From positions 1,409,582-1,473,581 of the forward strand of contig NZ_CP049780.1 in the NCBI RefSeq assembly GCF_011193355.1: a stretch of DNA of 64,000 nucleotides, written 5' to 3'. Source of the stretch: Streptomyces sp. JB150 (lineage in GTDB: Bacteria > Actinomycetota > Actinomycetes > Streptomycetales > Streptomycetaceae). Made by a program: the position numbers and the translations under genes. The notes under the pieces are model-generated. The model was not told the origin of the DNA and did no database searches. It worked only from the letters and a program-made list of their open reading frames with translations. This document shows, in pieces, positions 41,555-50,858 of this stretch (positions within the stretch are counted from its first letter, which is position 1; each line of letters opens with the position of its first letter).

Positions 41555-44410
41555 TCACCGGTGCGAGGTGAACTCCACGACCTGCTGGTACGTCGGCCGG
41601 TTCTGCCATCCGACCGTGCGGTGGCCGATGCCGCCCAGCTCGCGGTGGACGATCGCGTCGGCGCACCACTGGTCGCCCGCCGCGCAGTGCTCGTCGCCGG
41701 GGTAGACCTGGGCGGCGGTCCGGCCGGCCGCCTCCTTCAGGCCGGCGAGCAGCGTGTCCCGGCAGGCGGCGAGGGCGCCGCCGCCGCAGTACCGGTCCCC
41801 GAGCGGGGCCTCGACCCGGTCGCCGAGCACCGCGCGGAGGTCCTTGTCGACGTGGCTCCACCAGCCGTACTGGAAGGCGCTGCCCGCGTGGGCGCCGGTC
41901 TGGCCGTGGGCGGCGGACGGCGACTCGTCGACGGGCAGGTTCGCGGTGAACGCGCTGTACAGCTCGCCGCCGAGGCCGGGTTCGAACACGCCCTTGACCA
42001 GCAGCGGCCACCAGGCGTCCAGGATCCGGATCGCCTCCGCGTGGGCGTAGGTCTTGGAGCCCGGCGAGGTCTCCGTGCGGGTGGCGCCGGCCGACAGCCA
42101 CGCCCTGAGCCGGGTGACGGCCGCCGCGGTGGCCGGGTCGGTGACCGGCGCGCTGTCGATCACCCTCAGCAGGTTCGGCAGCACCTGCTCGGCGCGCAGG
42201 TCGGTGAGGCCCGCCTCGGCCATCGCCCGCACCAGGGACGCCCGGGTCACCCCGCCGGCCCGGACCAGCCTCGCCACCCGGTCGTCGAGCAGGTCGCCGC
42301 GGTGGACGCGGCCGTTGCCCCAGGACCCGGAGGCGTAGGCGCGGGCCGGTTTGTTGTTCCAGGAGATGTAGTAGTCCTGGTCGACGGAGTGCGGGTGCTG
42401 GTCGGGCGGGGTGTACTCGGCGGTGTTGGCGGCCGGGTCCCAGCCGCGCCACTCGTGGGCGGGCCGGGCCCACACCGGGAACTCGGCGTCGACGCCGGCC
42501 GCGCGCACCGGGTTGTCGCCGCTGTTGTGGTACGCGGTGTGCTGGGAGTCGGCGTAGAACCAGTTGAAGGTGTAGTTGATGTGCCGCACCGCCTGCCGGA
42601 AGCTGTCGGGCCCGGTCACGTGGGACGGGTCGTTCAGCATCTGGAAGCCGATGATCGAGTCGGCCTCGTGCAGGAAGGACGAGCGCAGCGTGGTGTAGGC
42701 GACCTTCCTGCCGCCGACGGTCGCGCGGTGGGTGACGGGGCCGTACTTCGTCCGCCAGACCCGCAGGGTGTACGCGCCGGCCGCGGTGCCGTCGGCGACG
42801 GTCGGCTTCCAGGCGTTCCGCTGCTCGGCCTTCTCCATCGGGACGCAGGAGCCCCGGTGGAGGTAGTGGTGGTCGTCCTGGCACAGTTCGACGGCGTAGG
42901 TGTCGACGATGTCCTGGCCGGAGGTGGTCGCGCTCCACGCGTAGTCCTGGCCGCGGCCCAGCTGGACGTAGAAGCTGAGGCCCGCGAAGGAGGCGCCGCG
43001 GGCGCTGATGCCGGGGCCCTGGAGTTCCTGCAGCATCAGCAGCTGGGGGGCGAAGTAGCCGGTCTGCGGGCCGAACACGGCGACCGGGTGGCCGCTCGCG
43101 GTGTGCTCGCCGCTCACCACGAGGGCGTTGGACATGCCCCGCCGGGCGGAGCCGGCGGCGTGCGCGGCGGCCTCGGCGGAGGCGTCGGCGGCGCTCGGCC
43201 CGGTGGCCGCGCCGGTGCGGTCGTACACCAGCGGTTCGCGGGTCACCGAGCCCGGGTCGGGCAGGGCGCGGCCCTGCGGGGTGGCGGGCCGGACGGCGTA
43301 CGGGAAGCTGCCGTCGCGGACGGTGAGGGCGGCCTCGGGGTCGTCGCGCATCCGGAAGGACTCCCAGACCTCGGTGCCGCGGGCGACGCCGTACTTCGCC
43401 TGGGCGGCGAGCAGGGAGAGCGCGTTGTTCACCTCGCCGCCGCCTCCGGAACCGAACAGGGCGCCGACGACGGAGGCCAGGGCGACCAGGTCGGTGGGCT
43501 TGAAGCGCTCGATGGTGCCGGCGTTGGTGACGGAGTCCTTGTGGCCGGTCAGGACGTACTCGCCGGGGAAGGTGCGGCCGCGGTCGGCGGCGTCGATGTA
43601 GGCGTTGATGCCGTCGACGTAGGCCCGCACGTCGGCGAGGGCCTGCCGGCCGCGCTCGCCGTGGGCGGCGACCGCGCTGTCGATCTGCGCCTGGAGGTCG
43701 GCCTCGGTGTACGGCGCGTTGCGCCAGAACTCCTGTTCCAGGCCCTGGTTGGCGGGGGCCCCGCCCGCGAACGGGGTCAGCCGGCCGCGTCCGACGTGCC
43801 GGAAGACGTCCATCAGCCACAACCGGTCCTCGGCCGCCGCCCAGCCGGCGCCGAACTCGGTGCCGTAGCGGGTGGTGCCGGTGATGTGCGGCACGCCGGT
43901 CCTCTTGTCGCGGACGATCGTCACGTCGGTGCGGCCGGCGGGGCGGACGGTGGAGGCGACCTGGTCGGCGGGGACGCCGAAGGAAGCGTCGTGGAAGAAG
44001 GAGTTGACGGTCGCGTCGGTGAGGGCCGGGTATCGGACGGCCAGGTCGGCGTAGGGGCCGAGCTGGTCGTCAAAGTGCGCGGGCCGGGTGCCGAAGGCCT
44101 GGTGGAGGAGGATCTGGGCGAGGGTCGCGTTGCCGTTCTGGCCGGGCGGCAGGATGTCGGAGCACCGGCCGCCGCAGTGGTCGGCGACGGCCGCGGCGGC
44201 GGGCGCGGGCGGGGTGAGCGGGGTCTGCCGGACGGCCGCGGGCGGTGCGGCGGCGGTGGCGGTGGCGGTGGCGGTGGCCGGGGAAACCGGGGAAAGCGGA
44301 GTCAAAAGTCCGGCAACGAGAACGCATACGGACGCGCTCTTCAGGAACCCGGGGAATCTGTGGGGAGTTCTCAGTCTGTCGAGCACGTTGCGTGAGGTGC
44401 CTCGTGGCAT
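41555..44410 (-). CDS. Penicillin acylase family Ntn hydrolase
   Basis: A 951-residue secreted precursor. A basic N-terminus and hydrophobic stretch (about 23-45) form the signal, followed by an Ala/Pro/Thr linker. The alpha-chain region contains IVRDKRTGVPHITGTTRYGT and WAAAEDRLWLMDVFRHVGRG. The predicted nucleophile is S427 in GMSNALVVSGEHTASG, which would become the N-terminus of the beta chain after self-cleavage. Members remove acyl groups from amides such as homoserine lactones, lipopeptides or beta-lactams; the substrate here is open. GGGAGGAG site before the ATG. Confidence 0.92.
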   Translation of the reverse strand: MPRGTSRNVLDRLRTPHRFPGFLKSASVCVLVAGLLTPLSPVSPATATATATAAAPPAAVRQTPLTPPAPAAAAVADHCGGRCSDILPPGQNGNATLAQILLHQAFGTRPAHFDDQLGPYADLAVRYPALTDATVNSFFHDASFGVPADQVASTVRPAGRTDVTIVRDKRTGVPHITGTTRYGTEFGAGWAAAEDRLWLMDVFRHVGRGRLTPFAGGAPANQGLEQEFWRNAPYTEADLQAQIDSAVAAHGERGRQALADVRAYVDGINAYIDAADRGRTFPGEYVLTGHKDSVTNAGTIERFKPTDLVALASVVGALFGSGGGGEVNNALSLLAAQAKYGVARGTEVWESFRMRDDPEAALTVRDGSFPYAVRPATPQGRALPDPGSVTREPLVYDRTGAATGPSAADASAEAAAHAAGSARRGMSNALVVSGEHTASGHPVAVFGPQTGYFAPQLLMLQELQGPGISARGASFAGLSFYVQLGRGQDYAWSATTSGQDIVDTYAVELCQDDHHYLHRGSCVPMEKAEQRNAWKPTVADGTAAGAYTLRVWRTKYGPVTHRATVGGRKVAYTTLRSSFLHEADSIIGFQMLNDPSHVTGPDSFRQAVRHINYTFNWFYADSQHTAYHNSGDNPVRAAGVDAEFPVWARPAHEWRGWDPAANTAEYTPPDQHPHSVDQDYYISWNNKPARAYASGSWGNGRVHRGDLLDDRVARLVRAGGVTRASLVRAMAEAGLTDLRAEQVLPNLLRVIDSAPVTDPATAAAVTRLRAWLSAGATRTETSPGSKTYAHAEAIRILDAWWPLLVKGVFEPGLGGELYSAFTANLPVDESPSAAHGQTGAHAGSAFQYGWWSHVDKDLRAVLGDRVEAPLGDRYCGGGALAACRDTLLAGLKEAAGRTAAQVYPGDEHCAAGDQWCADAIVHRELGGIGHRTVGWQNRPTYQQVVEFTSHR

Positions 44411-44640
44411 GGCAGCTCCTCCCGACGGGGATGGGCCGGTCGTTACCGCCGGTATCCCCGAGTTCGAAGTTGAACATGCGTCACCTTCGGGTGCCGCCGG
44501 GCCCGCTGATGGCGGCCATCGGAAATCGGATGGCCCCGGAGGGAGCCGAATCGCGTGTCGATACGTCTATTCGGCGACGTCCGTACGACGACGCCGAAGT
44601 GACCGAAGAACAGGTTCAGGTGTGACGGAGGTGCAGGGCG

Positions 44641-45243
44641 ATGGCCGGTTTCCGGAGTCTGGCAAGACAGGTACGCGACCCCCGGTGCGACCTGGCGCTA
44701 CGGCGCTACTCGCTGCGCAAGTGCCTTGAGCGGTTCGCCCCCTACGGGCATCGGGCCACCTGGGACCACCTGTGCTCCCGGGCGGGTTTCGGCCCGGAGG
44801 ACCGCTCCCCCGATCCGGCGCGGCTCGTGGCCGCGCTGGAGGAACTGGAGGAGGCGCGGGCCGTGTGGCTCGCCTACGAGGTGGAGTTCGCCGAACGCCG
44901 CAGGAAGGAGAAGCACGACGGGCTGCGCAGGCCGGGCAGTGTGGACGACTGGCACCGGCTGACCTGGGGCGGCTTCGGGGTCGCCTGGTGCGACGACCCC
45001 CGGGTCCACCCGCACGAGCCGCTGGCCGACGTGCTGCGGCGACTGATCGCCGCACTGGAGCGCGAACCGGGCTCGGAGTGCCCGGTGTGCGACGGGGAGC
45101 GGTTGTTCTGGAAGGACGGCCTGGACCACGAGCCCTCGTCCGGCCCGGTGTGCGCGGACTGCGGGATCCTCGTCCCGCGCCCCGTGCTCACCCCGGAGGC
45201 GCTGGCGTACGCCCGGCGCGGACGGATGCTGGTGTCGGCGTGA
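44641..45243 (+). CDS. Conserved hypothetical protein with C-terminal zinc-ribbon-like cysteines
   Basis: A 200-residue basic protein. The N-terminal half is Arg-rich and helical. Near the C-terminus CPVCDGERLFW and VCADCGILVPR form a two-knuckle CxxC...CxxC pattern likely to bind zinc. I do not recognise the family beyond its presence in Streptomyces. An inverted repeat GCCGAAT-N17-ATTCGGC lies at 44545-44575, about 65 bp upstream of its start, within the 230 bp divergent gap to the acylase gene. Ribosome site GACGGAGG-like. Confidence 0.75.
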   Translation: MAGFRSLARQVRDPRCDLALRRYSLRKCLERFAPYGHRATWDHLCSRAGFGPEDRSPDPARLVAALEELEEARAVWLAYEVEFAERRRKEKHDGLRRPGSVDDWHRLTWGGFGVAWCDDPRVHPHEPLADVLRRLIAALEREPGSECPVCDGERLFWKDGLDHEPSSGPVCADCGILVPRPVLTPEALAYARRGRMLVSA

Positions 45244-45353
45244 GGGAGTAGTCAGGGGGGTGCGTAGGGGGATGCCGCACCCCCGTTCCCCGGGAGCGGT
45301 ACGGCAACGGGGGCGACGGAGGGCCGTCGCGTCCGGACTGGCACCATCGGGGG

Positions 45354-46097
45354 ATGGTGCAGGTCTGTCTGAACGGAAGCCGGGGCGCCGCCGACGGGGC
45401 GGCGGTGCCGCTGACGCCGGAGGCGATGGCCCGGGAGGCCGCGCGGGCCGTCACGGCGGGGGCCACGGACGTGCACGTCCACCCCAAGACACCGTGCGGC
45501 CGGGACACACTGTCCCCGCGCGTGGTCGCGGTGACGCTGGAGGCGATCCGCGCGCGGGTCACGGTGCCGGTCGGGGTGACCACGGGCGCGTGGTCCGAAC
45601 CCGACCCGGCGGCCCGGCTCGCACAGGTGCGCGACTGGACCGTGCTGCCCGACCACGCCTCGGTCAACTGGCACGAGCCGGGCGCCGGGGAACTGGCCGC
45701 CGCGCTGCTGGAACGCGGGGTCGGCGTCGAGGCGGGCATCTGGTCCGGGACGGACGGAGCCGCCCGCTTCCTCCGCTCGCCGCTCGCGCCTCGCGTGCTG
45801 CGCGTGCTCGCGGAGATCACGGACCCGGACCCCGGCACGGCCCCGCGGACCGCGCGGGCCCTCCTGTCCGCCCTCGCCGCCCGCCCCGCCCCGGACGGAC
45901 CGCGCATCCTCCTCCACGGCGAGAACGCCACCACCTGGCCCGTCCTGCGCCTCGCCGCCCGCCTCGGCCTGGCCACCCGCATCGGCCTGGAAGACACCCT
46001 GACCCTGCCGAACGGCCAACCGGCCACCTCGAACGAGGAGTTGGTCCGGGCGGCAGTACGGGAATACGCCGGGGCGAGGAGGGGCGCCGGACGCTGA
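45354..46097 (+). CDS. 3-keto-5-aminohexanoate cleavage protein (BKACE, DUF849)
   Basis: A 247-residue metal-dependent TIM-barrel enzyme. BKACE members condense a beta-keto acid with acetyl-CoA to give acetoacetate and a new CoA ester. Visible landmarks are VQVCLNGSRG at the start, the zinc-ligand motif DVHVHPKTP and the late RIGLEDTL strand. It is slightly short for the family (usual about 270-310). The natural beta-keto acid is not evident from neighbours. Confidence 0.85.
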   Translation: MVQVCLNGSRGAADGAAVPLTPEAMAREAARAVTAGATDVHVHPKTPCGRDTLSPRVVAVTLEAIRARVTVPVGVTTGAWSEPDPAARLAQVRDWTVLPDHASVNWHEPGAGELAAALLERGVGVEAGIWSGTDGAARFLRSPLAPRVLRVLAEITDPDPGTAPRTARALLSALAARPAPDGPRILLHGENATTWPVLRLAARLGLATRIGLEDTLTLPNGQPATSNEELVRAAVREYAGARRGAGR

Positions 46098-46129
46098 GGG
46101 TTGCGCCGTCCGCGGCCGGGGGGTGAGGG

Positions 46130-46760
46130 GCGCGACGGCCGACGAGCGGTGACGCCTGCGACGTGCGCCGGGGAGCGCGCCCCCGCGCCCCGCTGGCGAG
46201 CGGCCACCACAGCCCGCCGGGCAGCCGGCCGAGGAGAGGCGGCGACCGACGGACGGACACGGGAGGTGCGGGACCCCCACAGCGTCCGCCGAGCGGTGAC
46301 GCCCGCGGCCTCCGCCGGGGAACGACCCGCGCGCCCGCCGACAAGTCGCCCGGCGAGCGATGGCGGCCGACGGACGGTCACCGGAGGTGATGCCTCCGGC
46401 GCCCGCCGAGCGGAGACGGCCTCGGCGTCCGCCGAGCGGTGACGCCCGCGCGCGTCACCGAGCAGCGCCCCCACGCGCCCGCGAGAAGCCGGCCGACGAG
46501 TGGCTGACGACCGTACGGGCGGCCGCCGCAGGGTGAAGTCCGCGACGCCCGCCGAGACGTGACGCCTGCGGCATCCGCCCGCAGGTGACGGCCTCGGCGC
46601 CGCCGGGAAGCGACGCCCGCGGCCCGCGCCGGGCGGTGACGTTCACGCCGGGCGGTGAGGTTCGGCGGGCGGTGACGGCCACGGGCGGGTACGCACGACC
46701 AGCGGGCGCGGTCGGCCCGCAGGCGCGGTCGCCGACGGGTGCGATTGCCGGGCGGGTGCG
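46130..46760. repeat. Degenerate GC-rich tandem repeats between the BKACE gene and soxR
   Basis: A unit resembling GCCGAGCGGTGACGCCCGCG recurs imperfectly near 46144, 46288, 46435 and 46552, later shortening to GGGCGGTGACG-type units around 46630-46680. The whole 670 bp gap contains no supported gene. Confidence 0.7.
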
Positions 46761-46769
46761 GTTGCCGGG

Positions 46770-47315
46770 CTAGCCGCGTGTGCGGGACTCCGTCTGTTCG
46801 GATCGGCGGGGTGTCGCGTGGTCGTGTGGGGGGCGGTGCGTCCCGCGCCCGCGTGCACCCGTGCGTTCGGGGAACAGGCGGGAGCCGGTGAGGTGTTCGC
46901 CGAAGACGTCGCCGGGGTTGGACAGGACGCAGGTGTCCAGGGACAGGCAGCCGCAGCCGATGCAGTCGGTGAGGTGGTCGCGCAGCCGGTTGAGCTGCCT
47001 GATGCGCTCGTCGAGTTCGGAGCGCCAGGCCTCGGACAGCCGGGCCCAGTCCTCGCGGGTGGGGGTGCGCTCCTCGGGGAGTTCGGCGAGGGCCTCGCGG
47101 ACCGTGGCCAGCGGGATGCCGACGCGTTGCGCGGCGCGGATGAAGGCGACGCGGCGCAGGGTGTCCCGGCTGTAGCGGCGCTGGTTGCCGCTGGTGCGGC
47201 GGCTGCTGATCAGGCCCTTGGACTCGTAGAAGTGCAGGGCGGAGACGGCGGCACCGCTGCGCGCGGAGAGCTGGCCGACGGTGAGCTCGTGGATCTTCTC
47301 TGGAATCTGCGGCAC
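46770..47315 (-). CDS. soxR: Redox-sensitive transcriptional activator SoxR
   Basis: A 181-residue MerR-family sensor. HTH at about 11-60 ([38 protein letters not shown]). The [2Fe-2S] cluster site CX2CXCX5C is complete: C118, C121, C123 and C129 in [20 protein letters not shown]. In Streptomyces SoxR responds to redox-active metabolites such as actinorhodin. A C-terminal extension of about 30 residues is rich in His/Arg/Pro. The GTG start diverges from the maoC gene by 94 bp. Confidence 0.95.
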   Translation of the reverse strand: MPQIPEKIHELTVGQLSARSGAAVSALHFYESKGLISSRRTSGNQRRYSRDTLRRVAFIRAAQRVGIPLATVREALAELPEERTPTREDWARLSEAWRSELDERIRQLNRLRDHLTDCIGCGCLSLDTCVLSNPGDVFGEHLTGSRLFPERTGARGRGTHRPPHDHATPRRSEQTESRTRG

Positions 47316-47368
47316 TCCTCGAACCCTACCCACGCCCGTCGTTGACAGGTGCCCCGAGGGCGACCATG

Positions 47369-47384
47369 CTAAGCAGTCGCTTAG
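47369..47384. promoter_or_regulatory. Perfect palindrome CTAAGCAGTCGCTTAG overlapping the maoC promoter
   Basis: Six-base arms around AGTC. A TTGACA at 47342-47347 is followed at 17-18 bp by CATGCT/ATGCTA, so the palindrome covers the -10/start region of maoC. A near-identical site (one mismatch) lies upstream of the tetR at 47911-48534. Confidence 0.7.
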
Positions 47385-47409
47385 AGATTGCGACCGGGAG
47401 GCGGCGTAC

Positions 47410-47871
47410 ATGGCAGAGCCGAGGATCTTCGCAGGGCCCGACGAGCTGAAGTCGGCGGTGGGCGAGCAGCTGGGGTACACCGACTGGCTGGAGATCGACC
47501 AGAAGCGGATCGATCTCTTCGCGGAGGCCACCGGCGACCACCAGTGGATCCACGTCGACCCGGAGAAGGCCGCCGCCGGCCCGTTCGGGACGACCATCGC
47601 GCACGGCTATCTGACCCTGTCGCTGCTGCCGCTGTTCGGCCCGCAGCTGATCAAGGTCGAGGGCGTGAAGATGGGCGTCAACTACGGGACCAACAAGGTC
47701 CGCTTCCCCGCCCCGGTGCCGGTCGGCTCCCGGCTGCGCGCCACCGCGACGATCACCGGTGTCGAGGACGTGACCGGGGGTGTCCAGGTGACCGTCGCGT
47801 TCACCGTGGAGCGCGAGGGCGGCGACAGGCCGGTGTGCGTCGCCGAGTCGGTGGCCCGCTACTACCTCTGA
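47410..47871 (+). CDS. MaoC-family (R)-specific enoyl-CoA hydratase
   Basis: A 153-residue hot-dog-fold hydratase. The catalytic motif region [20 protein letters not shown] contains the Asp/His pair of MaoC hydratases, followed by [15 protein letters not shown]. It adds water to trans-2-enoyl-CoA to give the (R)-3-hydroxyacyl-CoA. Controlled by inference by the convergent TetR through the palindrome at 47369. Confidence 0.92.
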   Translation: MAEPRIFAGPDELKSAVGEQLGYTDWLEIDQKRIDLFAEATGDHQWIHVDPEKAAAGPFGTTIAHGYLTLSLLPLFGPQLIKVEGVKMGVNYGTNKVRFPAPVPVGSRLRATATITGVEDVTGGVQVTVAFTVEREGGDRPVCVAESVARYYL

Positions 47872-47910
47872 CCGCGCCCGCGGGCCTGACCCCCACCCTG
47901 CCCCGGGGGG

Positions 47911-48534
47911 CTACTTGACCCCCACCATCCGCAGCACGAGGTCGGCGTAGAGCGCGCCGACCTCGTCGGGGGTCCAGGGTCCGTCGACGTTGAACCAGCG
48001 GGCGACGTCGATGCACAGCGACAGCACGGCGAGCGTGGTGCCCTTCACGTCGAGCACGTCGAACTCGCCGGAGGCCACACCGTCCTCGATGATCCGCCGC
48101 ACCTCGGCGTCGCACTGGCGGCGCAGGGCGAGGATCTCCGCGCGGGCGTCCTCACCGAGCGAGTCCAGCTCGTACTGGACGACCCGTGCGGTGGTCCGGC
48201 CGCCCGCGTGCCAGCGGACGAAGGAGCCGACGGCGTCGGCCAGCCGCTCGCGCGCGCTGCCCTCGCGGCGGGCCGCCGTGCGCAGGATGTCCAGGGCCTT
48301 CTCGTGCCCGATCCTGCTGATGCGGTGCAGCAGCTCTTCCTTGGTCTTGTAGTGGATGTAGAGCGCGGCCGGGCTCATCCCCGCGCGGCCCGCGATGTCG
48401 CGGGTCGTGGTGGCGTGGTAGCCGCGCTCGGCGAAGGCCTCCACGGCGGCGACCAGCAATCGCCGGGCCGCGTCAGGGGTGACCTCGGCCCACGGCTGCA
48501 CCTCGCCGCCGGCCGTCTCCTCCGCCGTACTCAT
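47911..48534 (-). CDS. TetR-family regulator
   Basis: A 207-residue protein with HTH at about 20-68 (LLVAAVEAFAERGYHATTTR, MSPAALYIHYKTKEELL). C-terminal domain resembles acyl-CoA-responsive fatty-acid regulators. Operators at 48583 (its own promoter) and 47369 (maoC) support autoregulation and maoC control. Converges on maoC with 39 bp between stops. Confidence 0.9.
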   Translation of the reverse strand: MSTAEETAGGEVQPWAEVTPDAARRLLVAAVEAFAERGYHATTTRDIAGRAGMSPAALYIHYKTKEELLHRISRIGHEKALDILRTAARREGSARERLADAVGSFVRWHAGGRTTARVVQYELDSLGEDARAEILALRRQCDAEVRRIIEDGVASGEFDVLDVKGTTLAVLSLCIDVARWFNVDGPWTPDEVGALYADLVLRMVGVK

Positions 48535-48582
48535 CGCTCGCTCGCCCCTCTCGCCGACAGGGGCACCACCATACCGCCGAAC

Positions 48583-48598
48583 CTGAGCGCCCGCTTAG
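48583..48598. promoter_or_regulatory. Palindrome CTGAGCGCCCGCTTAG upstream of tetR
   Basis: Same 6-4-6 layout as the maoC site with one mismatch in the left arm. It lies about 50 bp from the tetR start and overlaps the TAA stop of the YiaAB gene. Confidence 0.6.
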
Positions 48599-48831
48599 AC
48601 GCCCCGCTCGGGGCGGGTCGGGAAGCGTGCGGACTCCTGGCGGTCGCGGATGACCTTGGCGAGGGTGAAGGCGGAGGTGACGAGGTAGAGGACGGCGATC
48701 GCGAGGAAGGCGCGCACCCACGGGTCGGCGTCCAGCCGGTAGATGCCGATGGCGGTGGCCGCCATGGCGACGGCGAAGGAGGCGACGGCCTGGCCGTAGA
48801 ACGCGGCCGTGTTCTGCTGCTTGTCACTCAT
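48595..48831 (-). CDS. YiaAB two-helix membrane protein
   Basis: A 78-residue protein with two hydrophobic helices (about 9-27 and 39-57) separated by GIYRLDADPWVRA, the YiaA/YiaB inner-membrane form. Function unknown. Start MSDKQQN at 48831. Upstream of tetR on the same strand; its stop codon lies inside the tetR operator. Confidence 0.85.
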   Translation of the reverse strand: MSDKQQNTAAFYGQAVASFAVAMAATAIGIYRLDADPWVRAFLAIAVLYLVTSAFTLAKVIRDRQESARFPTRPERGV

Positions 48832-48920
48832 GGGGACAAGGGTCGGCGGACGTGGCCCGCGCCACATCCGCCGGCGTACTCAGAAACGTACTCAGAGAGC
48901 GGATCCCGCGACCGCCGCGC

Positions 48921-50072
48921 TCAGAACGCCGAGACCCCCGTCAGCGCCCGCCCGATCAGCAGCTTCTGGATCTGGCTGGTGCCCTCGTAGAGGGTCATCA
49001 CGCGGGCGTCGCGCAGGAGTTTGCCCGCCGGGTACTCGTCGATGTAGCCGTAGCCGCCGAAGACCTGGAGGGCGTTGTTCGCGGCGCGGACGGCGGCCTC
49101 GGAGGCGAACAGCTTGGCCTTGGAGGACTCCACCGCGAACGGCAGGCCACGGTCGATCAGGTCGGCGACCCGCCAGGTCAGCAGCCGGGCGGCGTCCACG
49201 TCGACGGCGATGTCGCTGATCAGTTCCTGGACCAGCTGGTGGTGGGCGATGGGCTTGCCGAACTGCTCGCGCTCGCCCGCGTAGCGCACCGCCGCGTCGA
49301 GGGCGGCCTGCGCGATGCCGACGCAGCCCGCCGCCACCGACATCCGTCCCTTGGCGAGGGCCGACATGGCGACCGAGAAGCCCGTGCCCTCCTCGCCCAG
49401 CATCGCGGAGGCGGGCACGCGGACGTCCTCCAGGACGAGTTCCGCGGTGGCCTGGCCGCGCAGGCCGAGCTTGCCGTGGATGGTGCGGCGGGTCAGGCCG
49501 GGGGTGTCGGTGGGTACGAGGAACGCGCTGACGCCCTTGTGGCCGGGGGCGTCCGTGGAGCGGGCGAAGAGCAGGACGACGTCGGCCCAGGTGCCGTTGG
49601 TGATGAACATCTTGGTGCCGTTGACGACGTAGTGGTCGCCGTCGCGCACCGCGCGGGTGGTGAGGCTGCCCGCGTCGGAGCCGGTGCCGGGCTCGGTGAG
49701 GCCGAAGCAGCCGACGAGCTCCCCGGAGGTCAGCCCGGGCAACCAGCGCCGCTTCTGCTCCGCGCTCCCCCAGGCCGCGACGGTCTTGGCGACCAGGCCC
49801 AGGGAGACCGAGACGATGCCGCGCACGGAGGAGTCGCCGCGCCCCAGCTCCTCGGTGACCAGGCAGTACGCGAGGTGGTCACCGCCCGAGCCGCCGTACT
49901 CCTCGTCGATCGTCAGCCCGAGGAAGCCGACCTCGCCGAGCTTCTTCACGATGCCCCGGTCGACCTCCTCGGCCCGGTCCCAGGCGACGGTGTTCGGGGC
50001 GATCTCGCGCGCCACGAAGTCCCGGGCGAGCTGCCGTACGGCGGTCTGTTCCTCGCTGAGCTCCAGGTTCAC
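48921..50072 (-). CDS. Acyl-CoA dehydrogenase
   Basis: A 383-residue FAD enzyme for alpha,beta-dehydrogenation of acyl-CoA. Signatures: GCFGLTEPGTGSDAGSL (flavin side), YVVNGTKMFITNG, REQFGKPIAHHQLVQE and the catalytic-glutamate region MTLYEGTSQIQ. Divergent from a TetR with 91 bp between starts containing an operator. GTG start. Part of a regulon with ALDH and ADH at 51.9-54.4 kb by shared operator. Confidence 0.94.
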   Translation of the reverse strand: MNLELSEEQTAVRQLARDFVAREIAPNTVAWDRAEEVDRGIVKKLGEVGFLGLTIDEEYGGSGGDHLAYCLVTEELGRGDSSVRGIVSVSLGLVAKTVAAWGSAEQKRRWLPGLTSGELVGCFGLTEPGTGSDAGSLTTRAVRDGDHYVVNGTKMFITNGTWADVVLLFARSTDAPGHKGVSAFLVPTDTPGLTRRTIHGKLGLRGQATAELVLEDVRVPASAMLGEEGTGFSVAMSALAKGRMSVAAGCVGIAQAALDAAVRYAGEREQFGKPIAHHQLVQELISDIAVDVDAARLLTWRVADLIDRGLPFAVESSKAKLFASEAAVRAANNALQVFGGYGYIDEYPAGKLLRDARVMTLYEGTSQIQKLLIGRALTGVSAF

Positions 50073-50118
50073 GGCGCGTCACCCCACACGTAGGTCGTCG
50101 ATTGAAAGTCGCACATTT

Positions 50119-50137
50119 AAATTAGCACTGCTAGTTT
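50119..50137. promoter_or_regulatory. Operator AAATTAGCACTGCTAGTTT between ACAD and tetR
   Basis: An 8-3-8 palindrome with one mismatch, in the middle of the divergent promoter. A second copy of the same pattern is at 54421-54439 before the ALDH-ADH operon. Confidence 0.7.
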
Positions 50138-50163
50138 CCGGGTGCAGCCCTACTATGTGCGCC

Positions 50164-50805
50164 ATGGCCCGACCGCGCAAGCCCCTCCTCAGCACCGACC
50201 GGATCGTCGCGACGGCCCGGGAACTCGTGGACACCGAGGGCCTGGCAGCCGTCTCCACCCGGCGGCTCGCCGCCGAACTCGGGGTGAGCGGGCCGTCGTT
50301 GTACAACCACTTCCGCACCAAGGACGAAATCCTGGAGGCGGTCGCGGACTCGGTGAGCGCGCAGGTCGACCTGTCGATGTTCGAGGACGGCCGGGACTGG
50401 CGGACCGCGCTGCACGACTGGGCGGTCTCCTACCGCGCCGCCCTGCGCGACCACCCCAACATCGTCCCGGTGCTCGCCCGCGGCCCCGGCCGCCGCCCCG
50501 CCGCGCTGCGGCTCGCGGACGCCGTCTACGGCGCGATGGTCGACGCCGGCTGGCCGCCCGCGCAGGCCACCTCCATCGGCGCGCTGATGCGGTACTTCAT
50601 CATGGGCTCCGCGCTCGGCTCGTTCGCCGGGGGCTTCCCCGACGACGCCAGCGCCTACGACCCGGCCGACTACCCCCACCTCGGCCAGGCGCACCGCCTC
50701 GCCGAGCAGCAGGAGAAGGTGGACGAGCGGGCCTTCGAGACGGGCCTGACCGCGCTGCTGGACGGGCTGTCGCAGCAGTTCGCCCAGCTCGGGCGGTCTG
50801 GCTAG
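50164..50805 (+). CDS. TetR-family regulator
   Basis: A 213-residue regulator with HTH at about 10-57 (IVATARELVDTEGLAAVS, VSGPSLYNHFRTKDEIL), a TetR_C_1-like ligand domain after it. Divergent from the acyl-CoA dehydrogenase. The shared operator suggests it represses that gene, itself, and the distal ALDH-ADH operon. Confidence 0.92.
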   Translation: MARPRKPLLSTDRIVATARELVDTEGLAAVSTRRLAAELGVSGPSLYNHFRTKDEILEAVADSVSAQVDLSMFEDGRDWRTALHDWAVSYRAALRDHPNIVPVLARGPGRRPAALRLADAVYGAMVDAGWPPAQATSIGALMRYFIMGSALGSFAGGFPDDASAYDPADYPHLGQAHRLAEQQEKVDERAFETGLTALLDGLSQQFAQLGRSG

Positions 50806-50858
50806 CCGCCGGCACGGTTCGGCGGCCGCCGACATGTGGCTGCCGCATGCTGGGAGGC

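Noticed and set aside
41561..44395. A 944-residue plus-strand open frame antisense to the penicillin acylase gene
   Set aside because: Shadow of the acylase codon pattern; low-complexity Gly/Ala/Val product with no motifs.
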